The position numbers and the translations under genes are program-made. From positions 36,678 to 100,677 of the forward strand of contig NZ_JRKO01000015.1 of NCBI RefSeq assembly GCF_000763885.1: DNA of 64,000 nt, in the 5' to 3' direction. Positions 1-7,976 of this stretch are shown in pieces. Every line of letters begins with the position of its first letter. Position 1 is the stretch's first letter. The notes under the pieces were generated by a model. It saw only the letters and a program-made list of their open reading frames with translations. It made no database searches and was not told the DNA's origin. The DNA is from Paracoccus versutus. Lineage in GTDB: Bacteria > Pseudomonadota > Alphaproteobacteria > Rhodobacterales > Rhodobacteraceae.

Positions 1-20
1 CCGTCTTTCGCATTTCCCAT
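1..20 (-). CDS. Start of the next gene of the tcuA-like operon, cut by the window edge
   Basis: On the minus strand a strong ribosome binding site (GGGAGGAGAG, 24-33) precedes an ATG at 18-20. The six visible codons read MGNAKD before the window ends. It lies 41 bases downstream of the TcuA-like stop in the same direction, so it is probably the third gene of that operon. Its product cannot be told from six residues. Confidence 0.5.
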
Positions 21-61
21 GATCTCTCCTCCCGTTTTTATGTCGCGCAGCCCGCCCCTCG

Positions 62-1603
62 TCAGGCGGCCTGCAGGCTCAGCGCATGTTGGCCGGCATG
101 CTCTCCCGCCAGCTTGCCGAAGACCGCCCCCGAGGTGAGGCCGGTGCCGCCCGGATAGTTGTGATAGAAGATGCCGCCCACCATCTCGCCGGCGGAATAG
201 AGGCCGGGGATCGGCCTTCCGGCCCGGTCCATCACCTCGCCCCGCTCGGAAACCTTGACACCGCCGAAGGTGAAGGTCACGCCGCATGTGACGGCATAGG
301 CCTCGAAGGGGGCCTGGTCGATGGTGTTGGCCCAGTTGGATTTCGGCACGGCCAGCCCGTCCGTCCCGCGCCCGTCCTTGACCGTGGGATTGAACGGGAC
401 CGAGGTGCGGACCGCCGCATTGTAGGCGCGCACCGTTTCGAGAAAGCGGCGCGGATCGACACCGTCGAGCTTCCCGGCCAGTTCCTCGAGCGAGTTGGCA
501 GTCACCTTGGTCACTTCGCGGATCCGGTATTCGTCGCGCAGCATCGGCACCACCTTCGCGTCGAATACCTGCCAGGCGAACATGCCGGGCTGGCGCAAGA
601 CCTCGTGCCCGTATTTCGCATAGGTGTAGTTGCGGAAGTCCGCCCCCTCGTCCACGAACCGCTCGCCATTCGCGTTCACCATGATGCCGAAGGGATAGCT
701 GTGCTTCTGGTAGTTGTCCCCGACGGCCAGGTCGCCGTAGGGGGGCGCGTCGCGGTCCCAGCCCACGGCATGGGCGCCCGACCAGTGGCCGCAGGGCATG
801 GCCCCGGCCTCCAGCGCCATCCTGATGCCGTCGCCCATGTTGAAGCGGGTGCCGCGGACCTTGGCCAGATCCCAGTCCGGCCCGAGGTAGCGGGCGCGCA
901 TCTCGGCATTGCTTTCGAAGCCGCCGCAGGCCAGCACGACCGAGCGCGCCCGGATCGACCGCCGCCCGGTCGCCGTGCGCACCACGACACCCTTCACCCC
1001 GCCGTCGTCGCGCACCAGGTCGACGGCCGGCGTGGAATAGCGGATCTCGATCCCGCCCTTGCGGCAGGCCGCGTGCAGCATCTCGACCAGTCCCGGACCG
1101 CCGCCCCAGACCTCGCAGGCCAGCCCGCCCCAGAAGCGGAACCTTCCGTCCACCTTGAACGCCTGACGCCCGAAGCTGAGCTGGAAGCGGACGCCCTGCT
1201 CGCGCATCCAGCGCAGCGTGGGCAAGCTGTTGAGCACCAGGATCTCGACCAGTTCGGGGTCCGTGCGGAACTGGGTCATCCGAAACATGTCGTCGAAAAA
1301 GGCGCTGGCGCCGTAGCTGCCGAAATCGGTGATCGCCACCAGATCGTCGGGCACGTCGGGAACCAGCTGGCGCAGATCGTCGATCCCGTCATAGACGACG
1401 CGCATCGCGCCGGCCGTATAGGTGGAATTGCCGCCGGCCTCGGCCTCGGGGGCGGCTTCCAGCATCAGCACGGTCCGGGCGCCGGCCTCGCGTGCGGCCA
1501 GCGCGGCACAGGACGCGGCATTGCCCGCTCCGACCACGATCACGTCGAAATCGGGCGCTTTTTCGTCGTCGGGTGCCGCGTGCAGGGGCGGGGCATAGGT
1601 CAT
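62..1603 (-). CDS. TcuA-like FAD-dependent dehydrogenase (tricarballylate dehydrogenase / fumarate reductase flavoprotein family)
   Basis: A 513-residue cytosolic flavoprotein. The FAD-binding Rossmann motif DVIVVGAGNAAS lies at residues 20-31, followed by the GGNS loop typical of TcuA at about 57-60. The C-terminus carries GLYSAGEMVGGIFYHNYPGG and GTGLTSG, the second FAD contact of the FAD_binding_2 fold. TcuA oxidises tricarballylate to cis-aconitate, and relatives make or reduce alpha,beta-unsaturated carboxylic acids. There is no signal peptide. The ATG start overlaps the stop of the upstream ComA-like gene by four bases (ATGA), so the two are translationally coupled. A TctCBA transporter and two MmgE/PrpD enzymes nearby fit a polycarboxylate substrate. 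Family assignment is firm; the exact substrate is inference, and a 3-ketosteroid-type dehydrogenase is the less likely alternative. Confidence 0.8.
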   Translation of the reverse strand: MTYAPPLHAAPDDEKAPDFDVIVVGAGNAASCAALAAREAGARTVLMLEAAPEAEAGGNSTYTAGAMRVVYDGIDDLRQLVPDVPDDLVAITDFGSYGASAFFDDMFRMTQFRTDPELVEILVLNSLPTLRWMREQGVRFQLSFGRQAFKVDGRFRFWGGLACEVWGGGPGLVEMLHAACRKGGIEIRYSTPAVDLVRDDGGVKGVVVRTATGRRSIRARSVVLACGGFESNAEMRARYLGPDWDLAKVRGTRFNMGDGIRMALEAGAMPCGHWSGAHAVGWDRDAPPYGDLAVGDNYQKHSYPFGIMVNANGERFVDEGADFRNYTYAKYGHEVLRQPGMFAWQVFDAKVVPMLRDEYRIREVTKVTANSLEELAGKLDGVDPRRFLETVRAYNAAVRTSVPFNPTVKDGRGTDGLAVPKSNWANTIDQAPFEAYAVTCGVTFTFGGVKVSERGEVMDRAGRPIPGLYSAGEMVGGIFYHNYPGGTGLTSGAVFGKLAGEHAGQHALSLQAA

Positions 1604-2385
1604 GCGGGGACTTCCTCTTCAGAGAACATCGAATAATCCACACCGCGCCCGATGCCGCGCCGCAGCCCCTCGAGCCGCAGTGCCTGCCCAGGGGCGATAT
1701 TGGCAAGGCTGACATTGGCGCCGAACCGGCGGATCAGGTCGGCGTGCTGCGCGGGAAAGCGCAGCGGATCGGCTTCGATCAGGATGTCGGCGAACCACGG
1801 CTCGCGCGCAAGGCGGTCGAGGATGCCCGCATCGCTCCTGGTCGCCAGCTCGATCTCGGACTGCTCGACGATGACGTGATGCGCGCCCTTGTCGCGCACG
1901 GCGCCGATGATCCCGGCCAGGCGGTCGATATCCAGCGACTCGTCGGGCGTCTTGCGGCCGAATTCGTAGATCACGTCAAAGCCGCGGTCGCGGAACCAGC
2001 CGATCCAGCGGTCGCGCTCGGCCGGGTCGAGCCGGATGTAGTTTTCCGAGATCTCGAGCCCCTGGATGCCGAGCCCGCGGAGCAGGGGGACCAACGCCTC
2101 CACCTCGCCCTGGCGATGGGCCCATTCGAAGAGGATGCCGCCCGAGAAGGTCGCGACGCCGGCCGCGCCATAGGCCGCGACGATCCGGGCCAGCGGCTCC
2201 TGCGGCATGAGCAGGGCGTTCATCGCATAGATCTTGGCGAAGTCGATATAGGGTCCGGCGATCGCCAGCAGATCCTCGACGCCCTGCACCCCGGTCCAGC
2301 CTGCGCTGTCGGGGCCGAAATCGATCACGGCGGTCAGCCCGCCGCCCGGCCCGCCCATGTCGCGCGGAGGAAGGCTGAGCGTCAT
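1600..2385 (-). CDS. Phosphosulfolactate synthase (ComA)-like TIM-barrel protein
   Basis: 261 residues, the normal length for the ComA family, which adds sulfite to phosphoenolpyruvate in coenzyme M synthesis. The pattern TAVIDFG...VQGVEDLLAIAGPYIDFAKI near the N-terminus, GIQGLEISENYIRL in the middle and DVIYEFGRKTPDE after it match that family's barrel strands. No other coenzyme M or sulfolactate gene is in the window. It sits first in an operon with a TcuA-like dehydrogenase, so a different Michael-type addition or elimination on an unsaturated acid is plausible. It has no obvious Shine-Dalgarno of its own; its ATG overlaps the stop of a 23-codon leader ORF (2382-2453). Family call good, reaction unknown. 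Confidence 0.7.
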   Translation of the reverse strand: MTLSLPPRDMGGPGGGLTAVIDFGPDSAGWTGVQGVEDLLAIAGPYIDFAKIYAMNALLMPQEPLARIVAAYGAAGVATFSGGILFEWAHRQGEVEALVPLLRGLGIQGLEISENYIRLDPAERDRWIGWFRDRGFDVIYEFGRKTPDESLDIDRLAGIIGAVRDKGAHHVIVEQSEIELATRSDAGILDRLAREPWFADILIEADPLRFPAQHADLIRRFGANVSLANIAPGQALRLEGLRRGIGRGVDYSMFSEEEVPA

Positions 2386-2453
2386 CGGCCGGCCCCGGCT
2401 TGCGGGTGGCCGGCGCGGCGGGATGGTCGGCCAAGGAGCAGCCAGGATCGCAT
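2382..2453 (-). CDS. Putative 23-residue leader peptide coupled to the ComA-like gene
   Basis: An ATG at 2451-2453 on the minus strand follows a strong ribosome binding site (GGAGGGAAT, 2455-2463). The reading frame starts MRSWLLLGRPSRR, ends AGAGR, and its TGA overlaps the ATG of the ComA-like gene in an ATGA junction. The downstream gene lacks a ribosome binding site, so coupling through this ORF would explain its translation. No family is recognisable. It may be a regulatory leader or simply a device to load ribosomes. Confidence 0.45.
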   Translation of the reverse strand: MRSWLLLGRPSRRAGHPQAGAGR

Positions 2454-2472
2454 GATTCCCTCCATGCTTGAA

Positions 2473-2495
2473 ATAGTAGCTGTTGCTAATACTAT
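2473..2495 (-). promoter_or_regulatory. Inverted repeat and candidate promoter upstream of the leader/ComA-like operon
   Basis: ATAGTA (2473-2478) and TACTAT (2490-2495) form an inverted repeat with an 11-base spacer in an AT-rich patch. On the minus strand TATAGT in the right arm could serve as a -10 box, with TTGTTG 18 bases upstream as a weak -35. The leader ATG lies about 20 bases after the repeat. Promoter assignment is by inspection only. Confidence 0.35.
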
Positions 2496-2885
2496 ATGCA
2501 GCCTTCTATTATCCCAACAAGAAAGATCCTTTTCTTGGCAATGGCTTAGCTGGAAGCGGCATGCCGTGCCGGAGGGAACAAGTCCGCGCTACACGCCGTG
2601 AAACCAAGATTTCGAGGCTGCTTCGATAGTTTGCAGGGGTCCGTTCCCCCTTGGCCAGCCTGCCGCAGGCCGAGGGGCTGCTTGCCGGCCAGGACCGTGA
2701 TGCGGGTTGGTCCCGCGACGCCCTGGAAAGGCGAGGGGATCAACCCACCGCCTGCCGCCGCCACATGGCGGGATCTTGCGCTGCCGCGGACATCCTTCCG
2801 CCGTCGCCCCCTCTGCCGGATCGGCTGCGCCAAGCGCTCCTGGGGCGCGCAAAAACCAAGATCGCATTACAGCAGTTGAGCAGCT
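2496..2885. other. Intergenic region without a recognisable gene
   Basis: The stretch between the divergent ComA-like and AbrB-like transcription units has open frames but none with a credible start, codon bias or family similarity. It is GC-rich apart from the two promoter-proximal ends. Nothing further is recognised. Confidence 0.4.
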
Positions 2886-2897
2886 TTGACATGAAAA

Positions 2898-2916
2898 ATT
2901 GTCGACAGTCGCCATT
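2898..2916. promoter_or_regulatory. Operator-like inverted repeat (copy 1), upstream of the AbrB-like gene
   Basis: ATTGTCG-ACAGT-CGCCATT. The left arm and spacer are almost identical to the perfect repeat at 4894-4912, while the right arm is imperfect. It follows a TTGACA hexamer (2886-2891) that could be a -35 box, so binding here would block or position RNA polymerase. The distance to the AbrB-like ATG is about 65 bases. Confidence 0.5.
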
Positions 2917-2981
2917 TCTGGTTGCCGCATGGGTATTTTCGGCTTAGCTGGATCAAGAACACAACCATCGACGGGTAAGGA

Positions 2982-4064
2982 ATGCGCACGTCTGTCCTTG
3001 CGCCTTGCGTTCTCATCATCGCGGGACTTGCGGGATGGACTGCCTCGGCGCTGAAGTTGCCGCTTGCCTGGGTGCTTGCGCCGATGCTGGTGGTGGCGCT
3101 TGCCTCGATGGCGGGCCTGCGGATGCCAGAGATCCGCATGGGGCGGAAAATCGGACAGCTGATCGTCGGCTCGGCCATCGGCCTGACCATGACGCCGCAA
3201 GCGGCAGGGATGCTGGTCGCATGGTCGCCTCTCATGGTGCTGACCGCCTTTGTCGCGATCGGCGTCACCGGGCTGCTGACGGTGCCCTTTGCCCGGCTGT
3301 CGGGGCAGGATACGGCTACCGCCTTCTTCTCGCTGACACCGGGGGGGCTTTCGGAAATGGCCCATGTCGGGGCAGCCGAAGGCGCAAGGACCGAGGTGGT
3401 CGCCTTGGCCCAGGCGGTGCGCGTCGCCGTTCTGGTGACGGTTCTGCCGCTTCTTCTGCGCAGTTTCGGTGAGGACGGCGGCCTTCTGTCGCAGGAAGGT
3501 CGTCTGGATCTGCCGGTATTCGTCTATGCGGGGGTGCTGCTGGCCTGTCTTCTTTCGATCCGGCTGGTGCGCTATATCGGGGCCAACAATCCCTGGATGA
3601 TCGGCGCGCTGCTGGCGGCGGCGCTTCTGGCCGGGTCGGGCTTGGTGTCGGGGCGCACGCCCTGGATGCCCTTTGCCCTTGGCCAGTATCTGATCGGCAT
3701 TTCCATCGGCGCCCGGTTTGAACGCGAACGGATGAAAGGCATCCTGCGGATACTGGGCCTTGCCATGGCAATGGTGCTGGTCCTGTCGCTTGTGCTGGCG
3801 GGCTATGCCTGGCTGTTGTCGCGGATCAGCGGACAGGGGCTTTCCACGACGATCTTGCTGACCTCGCCGGGGGGAATGGCCGAAATGGCGCTGACTGCAA
3901 CCGCTTTGCATCTGAATGTGATGCTGGTCACGGGCTTCCATTTCGCCCGGTCCTTTATCGTCAATGCCTATGTGTCGAACTTCTATCGCCTGTTCCTGCG
4001 GCTCGGGGTCTTCGGACATATGGAGCAGCTGCTGAGCAGGTTGGCGGGGGAGAAGCGCCGTTGA
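2982..4064 (+). CDS. AbrB-duplication membrane protein (COG3180, putative permease)
   Basis: 360 residues with about ten hydrophobic segments. It shows an internal duplication: TPGGLSEMA near residue 119 recurs as SPGGMAEMALTA near residue 296. This pattern marks the family called AbrB duplication or putative ammonia monooxygenase, whose members are integral membrane proteins of unknown transport role despite names suggesting transcription factors or enzymes. It opens the plus-strand unit and is followed by an SDR 32 bases later. A shared operator with tctC suggests co-induction with the tricarboxylate transporter, so a role in export or uptake of an intermediate is inferred. The ATG at 2982 follows GGGTAAGGA. 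Confidence 0.75.
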   Translation: MRTSVLAPCVLIIAGLAGWTASALKLPLAWVLAPMLVVALASMAGLRMPEIRMGRKIGQLIVGSAIGLTMTPQAAGMLVAWSPLMVLTAFVAIGVTGLLTVPFARLSGQDTATAFFSLTPGGLSEMAHVGAAEGARTEVVALAQAVRVAVLVTVLPLLLRSFGEDGGLLSQEGRLDLPVFVYAGVLLACLLSIRLVRYIGANNPWMIGALLAAALLAGSGLVSGRTPWMPFALGQYLIGISIGARFERERMKGILRILGLAMAMVLVLSLVLAGYAWLLSRISGQGLSTTILLTSPGGMAEMALTATALHLNVMLVTGFHFARSFIVNAYVSNFYRLFLRLGVFGHMEQLLSRLAGEKRR

Positions 4065-4096
4065 TCGGCGCCGGTCATCTGAGGAGGAGAAGAAGG

Positions 4097-4870
4097 ATGG
4101 AGACGAATGGCACCGCGGGCCGGATGCTGTCCGGGCAGGTCGCGCTGGTGACTGGCGGGGTGCGGCGCATCGGACGTTCGATCGCGCTCGCCCTTGCGGG
4201 TGCGGGGGCGGATGTGGTGATCAATGCCCGCAGTTCGGCCGAAGAGGCCGAGACGGTTTGCCGCGAGATCGAGGCCATGGGCGTGCGCGCGATGGTGCAT
4301 CTGGCGGATGTGACGGATGACGATCAGGTCGCGCGAATGCGGCGGAAGGTGCTGGAGCGCTTCGGCCGCCTGGACATCCTGGTCAACAATGCGGCAATCC
4401 GGCAAGAGGCGGCGCTGACCGAGATGAGCCTTGCCGAGTGGCGCGGCGTGCTTTCGGTGATCCTGGACGGGGCTTTCCTGACCAGCCGGGCGTTTCTTCC
4501 GGCGATGGCAGGGCAGGGTTATGGCCGGATCATCAATATCGGCGGGGTCAGTTCCCATACCGGCGCCAGCCGGCGTGCCCATGTCGCTGCGGCCAAGGCC
4601 GGGATCGAAGGCTTCACCCGTGCGCTTGCCGTGGAATTCGCGAATTGCGGCGTTACCGCGAATTGCGTGGTGCCCGGCAAGATCGGCGGCAAGCGTTCGG
4701 CCACCTCGGGCGAATCGTTCAGCCTGCATGGCCATGAAGCCCGCCCCATCGTCGGCCGCGAGGGGCGGCCGGAGGATGTCGCCGCCATGGTCCTGACGCT
4801 CTGCGGCCCCGCGGGAGGGTTCATCACCGGGCAGTCTCTGCACGTGAACGGTGGTTTGTTCTTGACATGA
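4097..4870 (+). CDS. SDR-family oxidoreductase-like protein with a replaced catalytic tyrosine
   Basis: 257 residues, classical short-chain dehydrogenase length. The cofactor motif TGGVRRIG is at residues 19-26 and the NNA motif (VNNAAIRQ) is present. Lys167 of the YxxxK pair is kept, but the Tyr position (163) is Val, preceded by His162 (RRAHVAAAKAG), so the usual acid/base residue is missing. The C-terminus ends GGFITGQSLHVNGG, as in the FabG group. The start at 4097 is chosen over an in-frame TTG at 4061 because GAGGAGGAGAAG lies immediately upstream. It belongs to the TTT island and may reduce or merely bind a hydroxy/oxo acid. Whether it is catalytic is uncertain. Confidence 0.75.
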   Translation: METNGTAGRMLSGQVALVTGGVRRIGRSIALALAGAGADVVINARSSAEEAETVCREIEAMGVRAMVHLADVTDDDQVARMRRKVLERFGRLDILVNNAAIRQEAALTEMSLAEWRGVLSVILDGAFLTSRAFLPAMAGQGYGRIINIGGVSSHTGASRRAHVAAAKAGIEGFTRALAVEFANCGVTANCVVPGKIGGKRSATSGESFSLHGHEARPIVGREGRPEDVAAMVLTLCGPAGGFITGQSLHVNGGLFLT

Positions 4871-4893
4871 GCGAGCGTTCTCGCAATCTTGAA

Positions 4894-4912
4894 ATTGTCG
4901 ACAGGCGACAAT
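4894..4912. promoter_or_regulatory. Operator-like perfect inverted repeat (copy 2), upstream of tctC
   Basis: ATTGTCG-ACAGG-CGACAAT: two perfect 7-base arms around a 5-base spacer, just downstream of the SDR stop and 39 bases before the tctC ATG. It closely matches the repeat at 2898-2916. FCD-type GntR proteins typically bind short palindromes of this kind, and one is encoded at 9466-10221 in the same cluster. That regulator is the best candidate, by inference only. Confidence 0.55.
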
Positions 4913-4950
4913 CGACTATCGGGGCGCAGGGAGACGCCCAGGGAGGAAAT

Positions 4951-5913
4951 ATGAAGCATCATGGAATCCGGGGGCTGCTGGGTGCGGCCGCCGTCGCCGC
5001 ATCTCTTGTGGCTGCACCGCCGGTGCTGGCGGACTATCCCGTCCAGACCGTCCGCCTGATCACCCATTCCAGCCCCGGCGGCGGAATGGATGTTTTCCTG
5101 CGCAAGATCGGCCAGCATCTCGGCCCGATCATGGGCGTTCATTTCGTCGTCGAGAGCGTGACCGGCAGCGGCGGCGCCGCGGCCATGGCCGCCGTGGCGA
5201 ACGGGCCAAAGGACGGCAGCGTCTTCTATGGCTCGACGCCGACCCATATCATCACGTCGCTGCTCAGCAATCCGTCTGTGACCTATGAAGAGATGGAGCC
5301 GGTGGTCAATCTCTTCAACGATCCGCAGACGGTCTACGTGCTGACCGAAAGCCCCTATCAGACGCTGGGTGATGTCGTGGCCGCCGCAAAGGAAAACCCG
5401 TCCAGCATCGTGGTCTCGGTCTCCACCCCCGGTTCGCTCGACCGTCAGGTGATGGAGGAATTCCAGACCCTCACCGATAGCTCGATGATCGTGCTGACCC
5501 ACGACGGCGGCGGCGATGCGATCCTCAGCGTGCTGAACGGCACCGCCCAGGTCGGCGTCAGCGAGATTGCGGAACTGCGCGGCCAGATGGAGGCGGGAAA
5601 GGTGCGCATCATCGCCACCTATACCGACGAGCGCGTGCCGGGAATCGGCGATGTGCCCACCGCCAAGGAGCAGGGCTATGACCTGGTGATCTCGAAGTTC
5701 CGCGGCATCGCGGGGGCGAAAGACCTGCCCCCCGAGGTGATCGCCGCTTGGGAGGAAGGCGTGGCAAAGCTGATGGAGGATCCCGAGTTCCGCGCCTGGT
5801 ATGAGGCCGAGGGCCTGCAGAACGCCTATCAGACCCAGGCCGAGGCGGTTGCCGCGCGCGAGGCGTTCGTGACCTCGCTGCAGGCGTTCTTCGAAAAATT
5901 CGACATCAACTGA
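4951..5913 (+). CDS. tctC: Tripartite tricarboxylate transporter substrate-binding protein (TctC/Bug family)
   Basis: 320 residues from the ATG at 4951, chosen over an upstream ATG at 4867 because GGGAGGAAAT precedes it and a clean signal peptide follows (KHHG, hydrophobic core, VLA/DYP cleavage near residue 27). After cleavage the Bug-family pattern appears: VRLITHSSPGGGMDVFLRKIG, then GSGGAAAMAAVANGPKDG. The mature protein binds a carboxylate in the periplasm and delivers it to TctAB. The tctB and tctA genes follow at 17 and 39 bases, giving the standard C-B-A order. The exact ligand is unknown; tricarballylate, citrate or an aconitate-like acid would fit the neighbours. Confidence 0.92.
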   Translation: MKHHGIRGLLGAAAVAASLVAAPPVLADYPVQTVRLITHSSPGGGMDVFLRKIGQHLGPIMGVHFVVESVTGSGGAAAMAAVANGPKDGSVFYGSTPTHIITSLLSNPSVTYEEMEPVVNLFNDPQTVYVLTESPYQTLGDVVAAAKENPSSIVVSVSTPGSLDRQVMEEFQTLTDSSMIVLTHDGGGDAILSVLNGTAQVGVSEIAELRGQMEAGKVRIIATYTDERVPGIGDVPTAKEQGYDLVISKFRGIAGAKDLPPEVIAAWEEGVAKLMEDPEFRAWYEAEGLQNAYQTQAEAVAAREAFVTSLQAFFEKFDIN

Positions 5914-5930
5914 CGGCGGAGGGGAACGAC

Positions 5931-6434
5931 ATGCGCAAGGCGACGCTGGCCGTATCGGCAGCCCTGTTCGTTCTGGCGGTGGCCTATTGGCTTGCGGCCG
6001 ATGCCATTCCCGCAAGCCGTCTTGCGGGGCAGGTGGGGGCCGATGGCCTGCCGAAGCTGCTCGGCCTCGCGCTCGGGGTGCTCTCGCTGCTTCTGGCGGG
6101 GCAGACCCTGTTCGAGATGCGCCGCGCCGCCGCCGCAGGCGGGGGGGATGACCAGGACAAGGGCGAAGATCGGCTGCCGGGCTCGTGGCGCGAGCATCTG
6201 CGCGCGCTCGGCCTGATCGGGATCGGGGTGGGCTATCTTCTCGTGCTGCCCCATCTGGGCTACATGGTCTCGGCCGGATTGCTGTTGGCGGCGGTTGCGA
6301 CCTATGCCGGGTTGAAGCCTTCGCCGGCCACCCTGCTTTTCGCGGCTGGCGGCGGCATCCTCTTCTATCTGATCTTCGTGAAGATCCTGCAGATTCCGCT
6401 GCCGGCGGGATTCTGGCCTGGGCTGCTGCGCTGA
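5931..6434 (+). CDS. tctB: Tripartite tricarboxylate transporter small membrane subunit TctB
   Basis: 167 residues with four predicted membrane helices (about 5-22, 38-56, 87-115 and 118-160) and a charged cytoplasmic loop (DDQDKGEDRL) after the second. This is the usual size and layout for the poorly conserved TctB subunit. Its identity is supported by its place between tctC and tctA. It forms the inner-membrane complex with TctA, which uses an ion gradient to import the ligand handed over by TctC. Confidence 0.9.
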   Translation: MRKATLAVSAALFVLAVAYWLAADAIPASRLAGQVGADGLPKLLGLALGVLSLLLAGQTLFEMRRAAAAGGGDDQDKGEDRLPGSWREHLRALGLIGIGVGYLLVLPHLGYMVSAGLLLAAVATYAGLKPSPATLLFAAGGGILFYLIFVKILQIPLPAGFWPGLLR

Positions 6435-6473
6435 ACGCAGCCCTCCTCTCCACCGTGTGATCGGAAACGTATA

Positions 6474-7976
6474 ATGGATGGACTGACTTACGCATTGACC
6501 GCCGTGACCACGCCCTCGACGGTGCTGGCGGCGGCGGGGGGCGTGCTCTGGGGAATTCTCGGAGGGGCCCTGCCGGGGCTTTCGCCATCGATCGCGATGG
6601 CGCTTTTGCTGCCCTTCACCTTCGACATGTCGCCGCTGGCGGCGATCATCATGCTGACCGGCGTCTATATCGGGGCGGAATACGGCGGCTCGATTCCCGC
6701 CATCCTGATCCGCACGCCGGGCACCAATGCCGCCGCCGCGACGGTGATCGACGGCTATACCCTGCATCAGCAGGGCCGGGGCGGCGAGGCGCTGGGCCTT
6801 TCGCTGGTCGCCGGCACCATCGCCGGGCTGGTCGGGCTGATCTGCCTCGTGCTGCTGACCGCGCCGCTTTCCGCGCTGGCGCTTTACTTCAAGCCGCCCG
6901 CCTATTTCGCCCTGGCGTTCCTGGGCCTCAGCATCATTGCGGCCCTGTCCGAGGGATCGCTGGTCAAGGGGCTGATCATGGGGGTGATCGGGCTGATGGT
7001 GTCGACGGTCGGGACCGATCCCTTGTCGGGGGTGACGCGCTTTACCTTCGACGAGCCGGATCTTCTGGGCGGCATCGACTATATCTTCGTCATGCTGGGC
7101 GTCTTCGCGGTGGCCGAGCTGATGTCGAAAGTGGCCGAAAAGGACGGGGGCGACGGCGGCATCACCAAGACCGTGGCGCGGGTGAAGCTGCCGAGCCTGC
7201 AGAAGCTGTGGGAGTTGCGGCGCGCCCAGGCCATCGGCACGGCAGTGGGCATCATCGAGGGACCGATCCCCGGTGCGGGCGGCACGGTCGCGGCCTTCCT
7301 CTCTTATAACGAGACGAAGCGCTGGTCGAAGACGCCCGAGAAATTCGGCAAGGGCTCTGAGGAGGGCGTCGTCGCGCCCGAAGCTGCGAACAACGCCGTG
7401 ACGTCCAGTGCGCTGATCCCGACGCTTTCATTCGGCATCCCCGGCTCGAACTCCATGGCGATCCTGCTGGGCGGGCTGCTGATCCACGGCATCCAGCCGG
7501 GGCCGATGCTGCTGAGTTCGCGCCCGGATCTGGTCTATGGGCTGTTCGGCGGCCTGTTCATGTCGAACATCTTCATGCTGATCTTTGGCCTTCTGGTCCT
7601 TGGTCCGGCGATCTGGCTGGTGAACCGGCCCAAGCCCTACCTGACCGCCGGGATCTTCATGGTCGTGCTGTCGGGGATCTATGTGATCAACCAGAGCCTG
7701 TTCGACTTCTGGATCGTGCTGGCGGCCGGGATCATCGGCTACGGGATGCGGCTGCTGAAATTCCCGGTCCTGCCGCTGATCCTGGGCATCGTGCTGGGCT
7801 ACATGGTGGAATCCAACTATCGCCGCTCGCTTCTGCTGACCAATGGCGAGCATCGCGTGTTCTTCGAAAACCCGCTCAGCCTGGGCCTGCTGATCTGCGC
7901 CGGGCTGATCATCGGAATGGCGATCCTGAGCGAAATCCGCCGCTTCCGCCGCTCGGGGGTCGAGGTCCATGGCTGA
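6474..7976 (+). CDS. tctA: Tripartite tricarboxylate transporter large membrane subunit TctA
   Basis: 500 residues, the family's standard length, with about twelve membrane segments. Signature stretches include GGALPGLSPSIAMALLLP near the N-terminus, YGGSIPAILIRTPGTNAAAA at about 64-83 and FGIPGSNSMAILLGG in the second half, a repeat of the first. It is the ion-coupled permease of the complex. The downstream MmgE/PrpD frame begins eight bases before its stop, implying one transcript from tctC through at least that enzyme. Confidence 0.95.
   Translation: MDGLTYALTAVTTPSTVLAAAGGVLWGILGGALPGLSPSIAMALLLPFTFDMSPLAAIIMLTGVYIGAEYGGSIPAILIRTPGTNAAAATVIDGYTLHQQGRGGEALGLSLVAGTIAGLVGLICLVLLTAPLSALALYFKPPAYFALAFLGLSIIAALSEGSLVKGLIMGVIGLMVSTVGTDPLSGVTRFTFDEPDLLGGIDYIFVMLGVFAVAELMSKVAEKDGGDGGITKTVARVKLPSLQKLWELRRAQAIGTAVGIIEGPIPGAGGTVAAFLSYNETKRWSKTPEKFGKGSEEGVVAPEAANNAVTSSALIPTLSFGIPGSNSMAILLGGLLIHGIQPGPMLLSSRPDLVYGLFGGLFMSNIFMLIFGLLVLGPAIWLVNRPKPYLTAGIFMVVLSGIYVINQSLFDFWIVLAAGIIGYGMRLLKFPVLPLILGIVLGYMVESNYRRSLLLTNGEHRVFFENPLSLGLLICAGLIIGMAILSEIRRFRRSGVEVHG

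Noticed and set aside
2598..2879. A 93-codon plus-strand frame as a small gene upstream of the AbrB-type gene
   Set aside because: No ribosome binding site, no codon bias and no family; similar-length frames exist in other phases.
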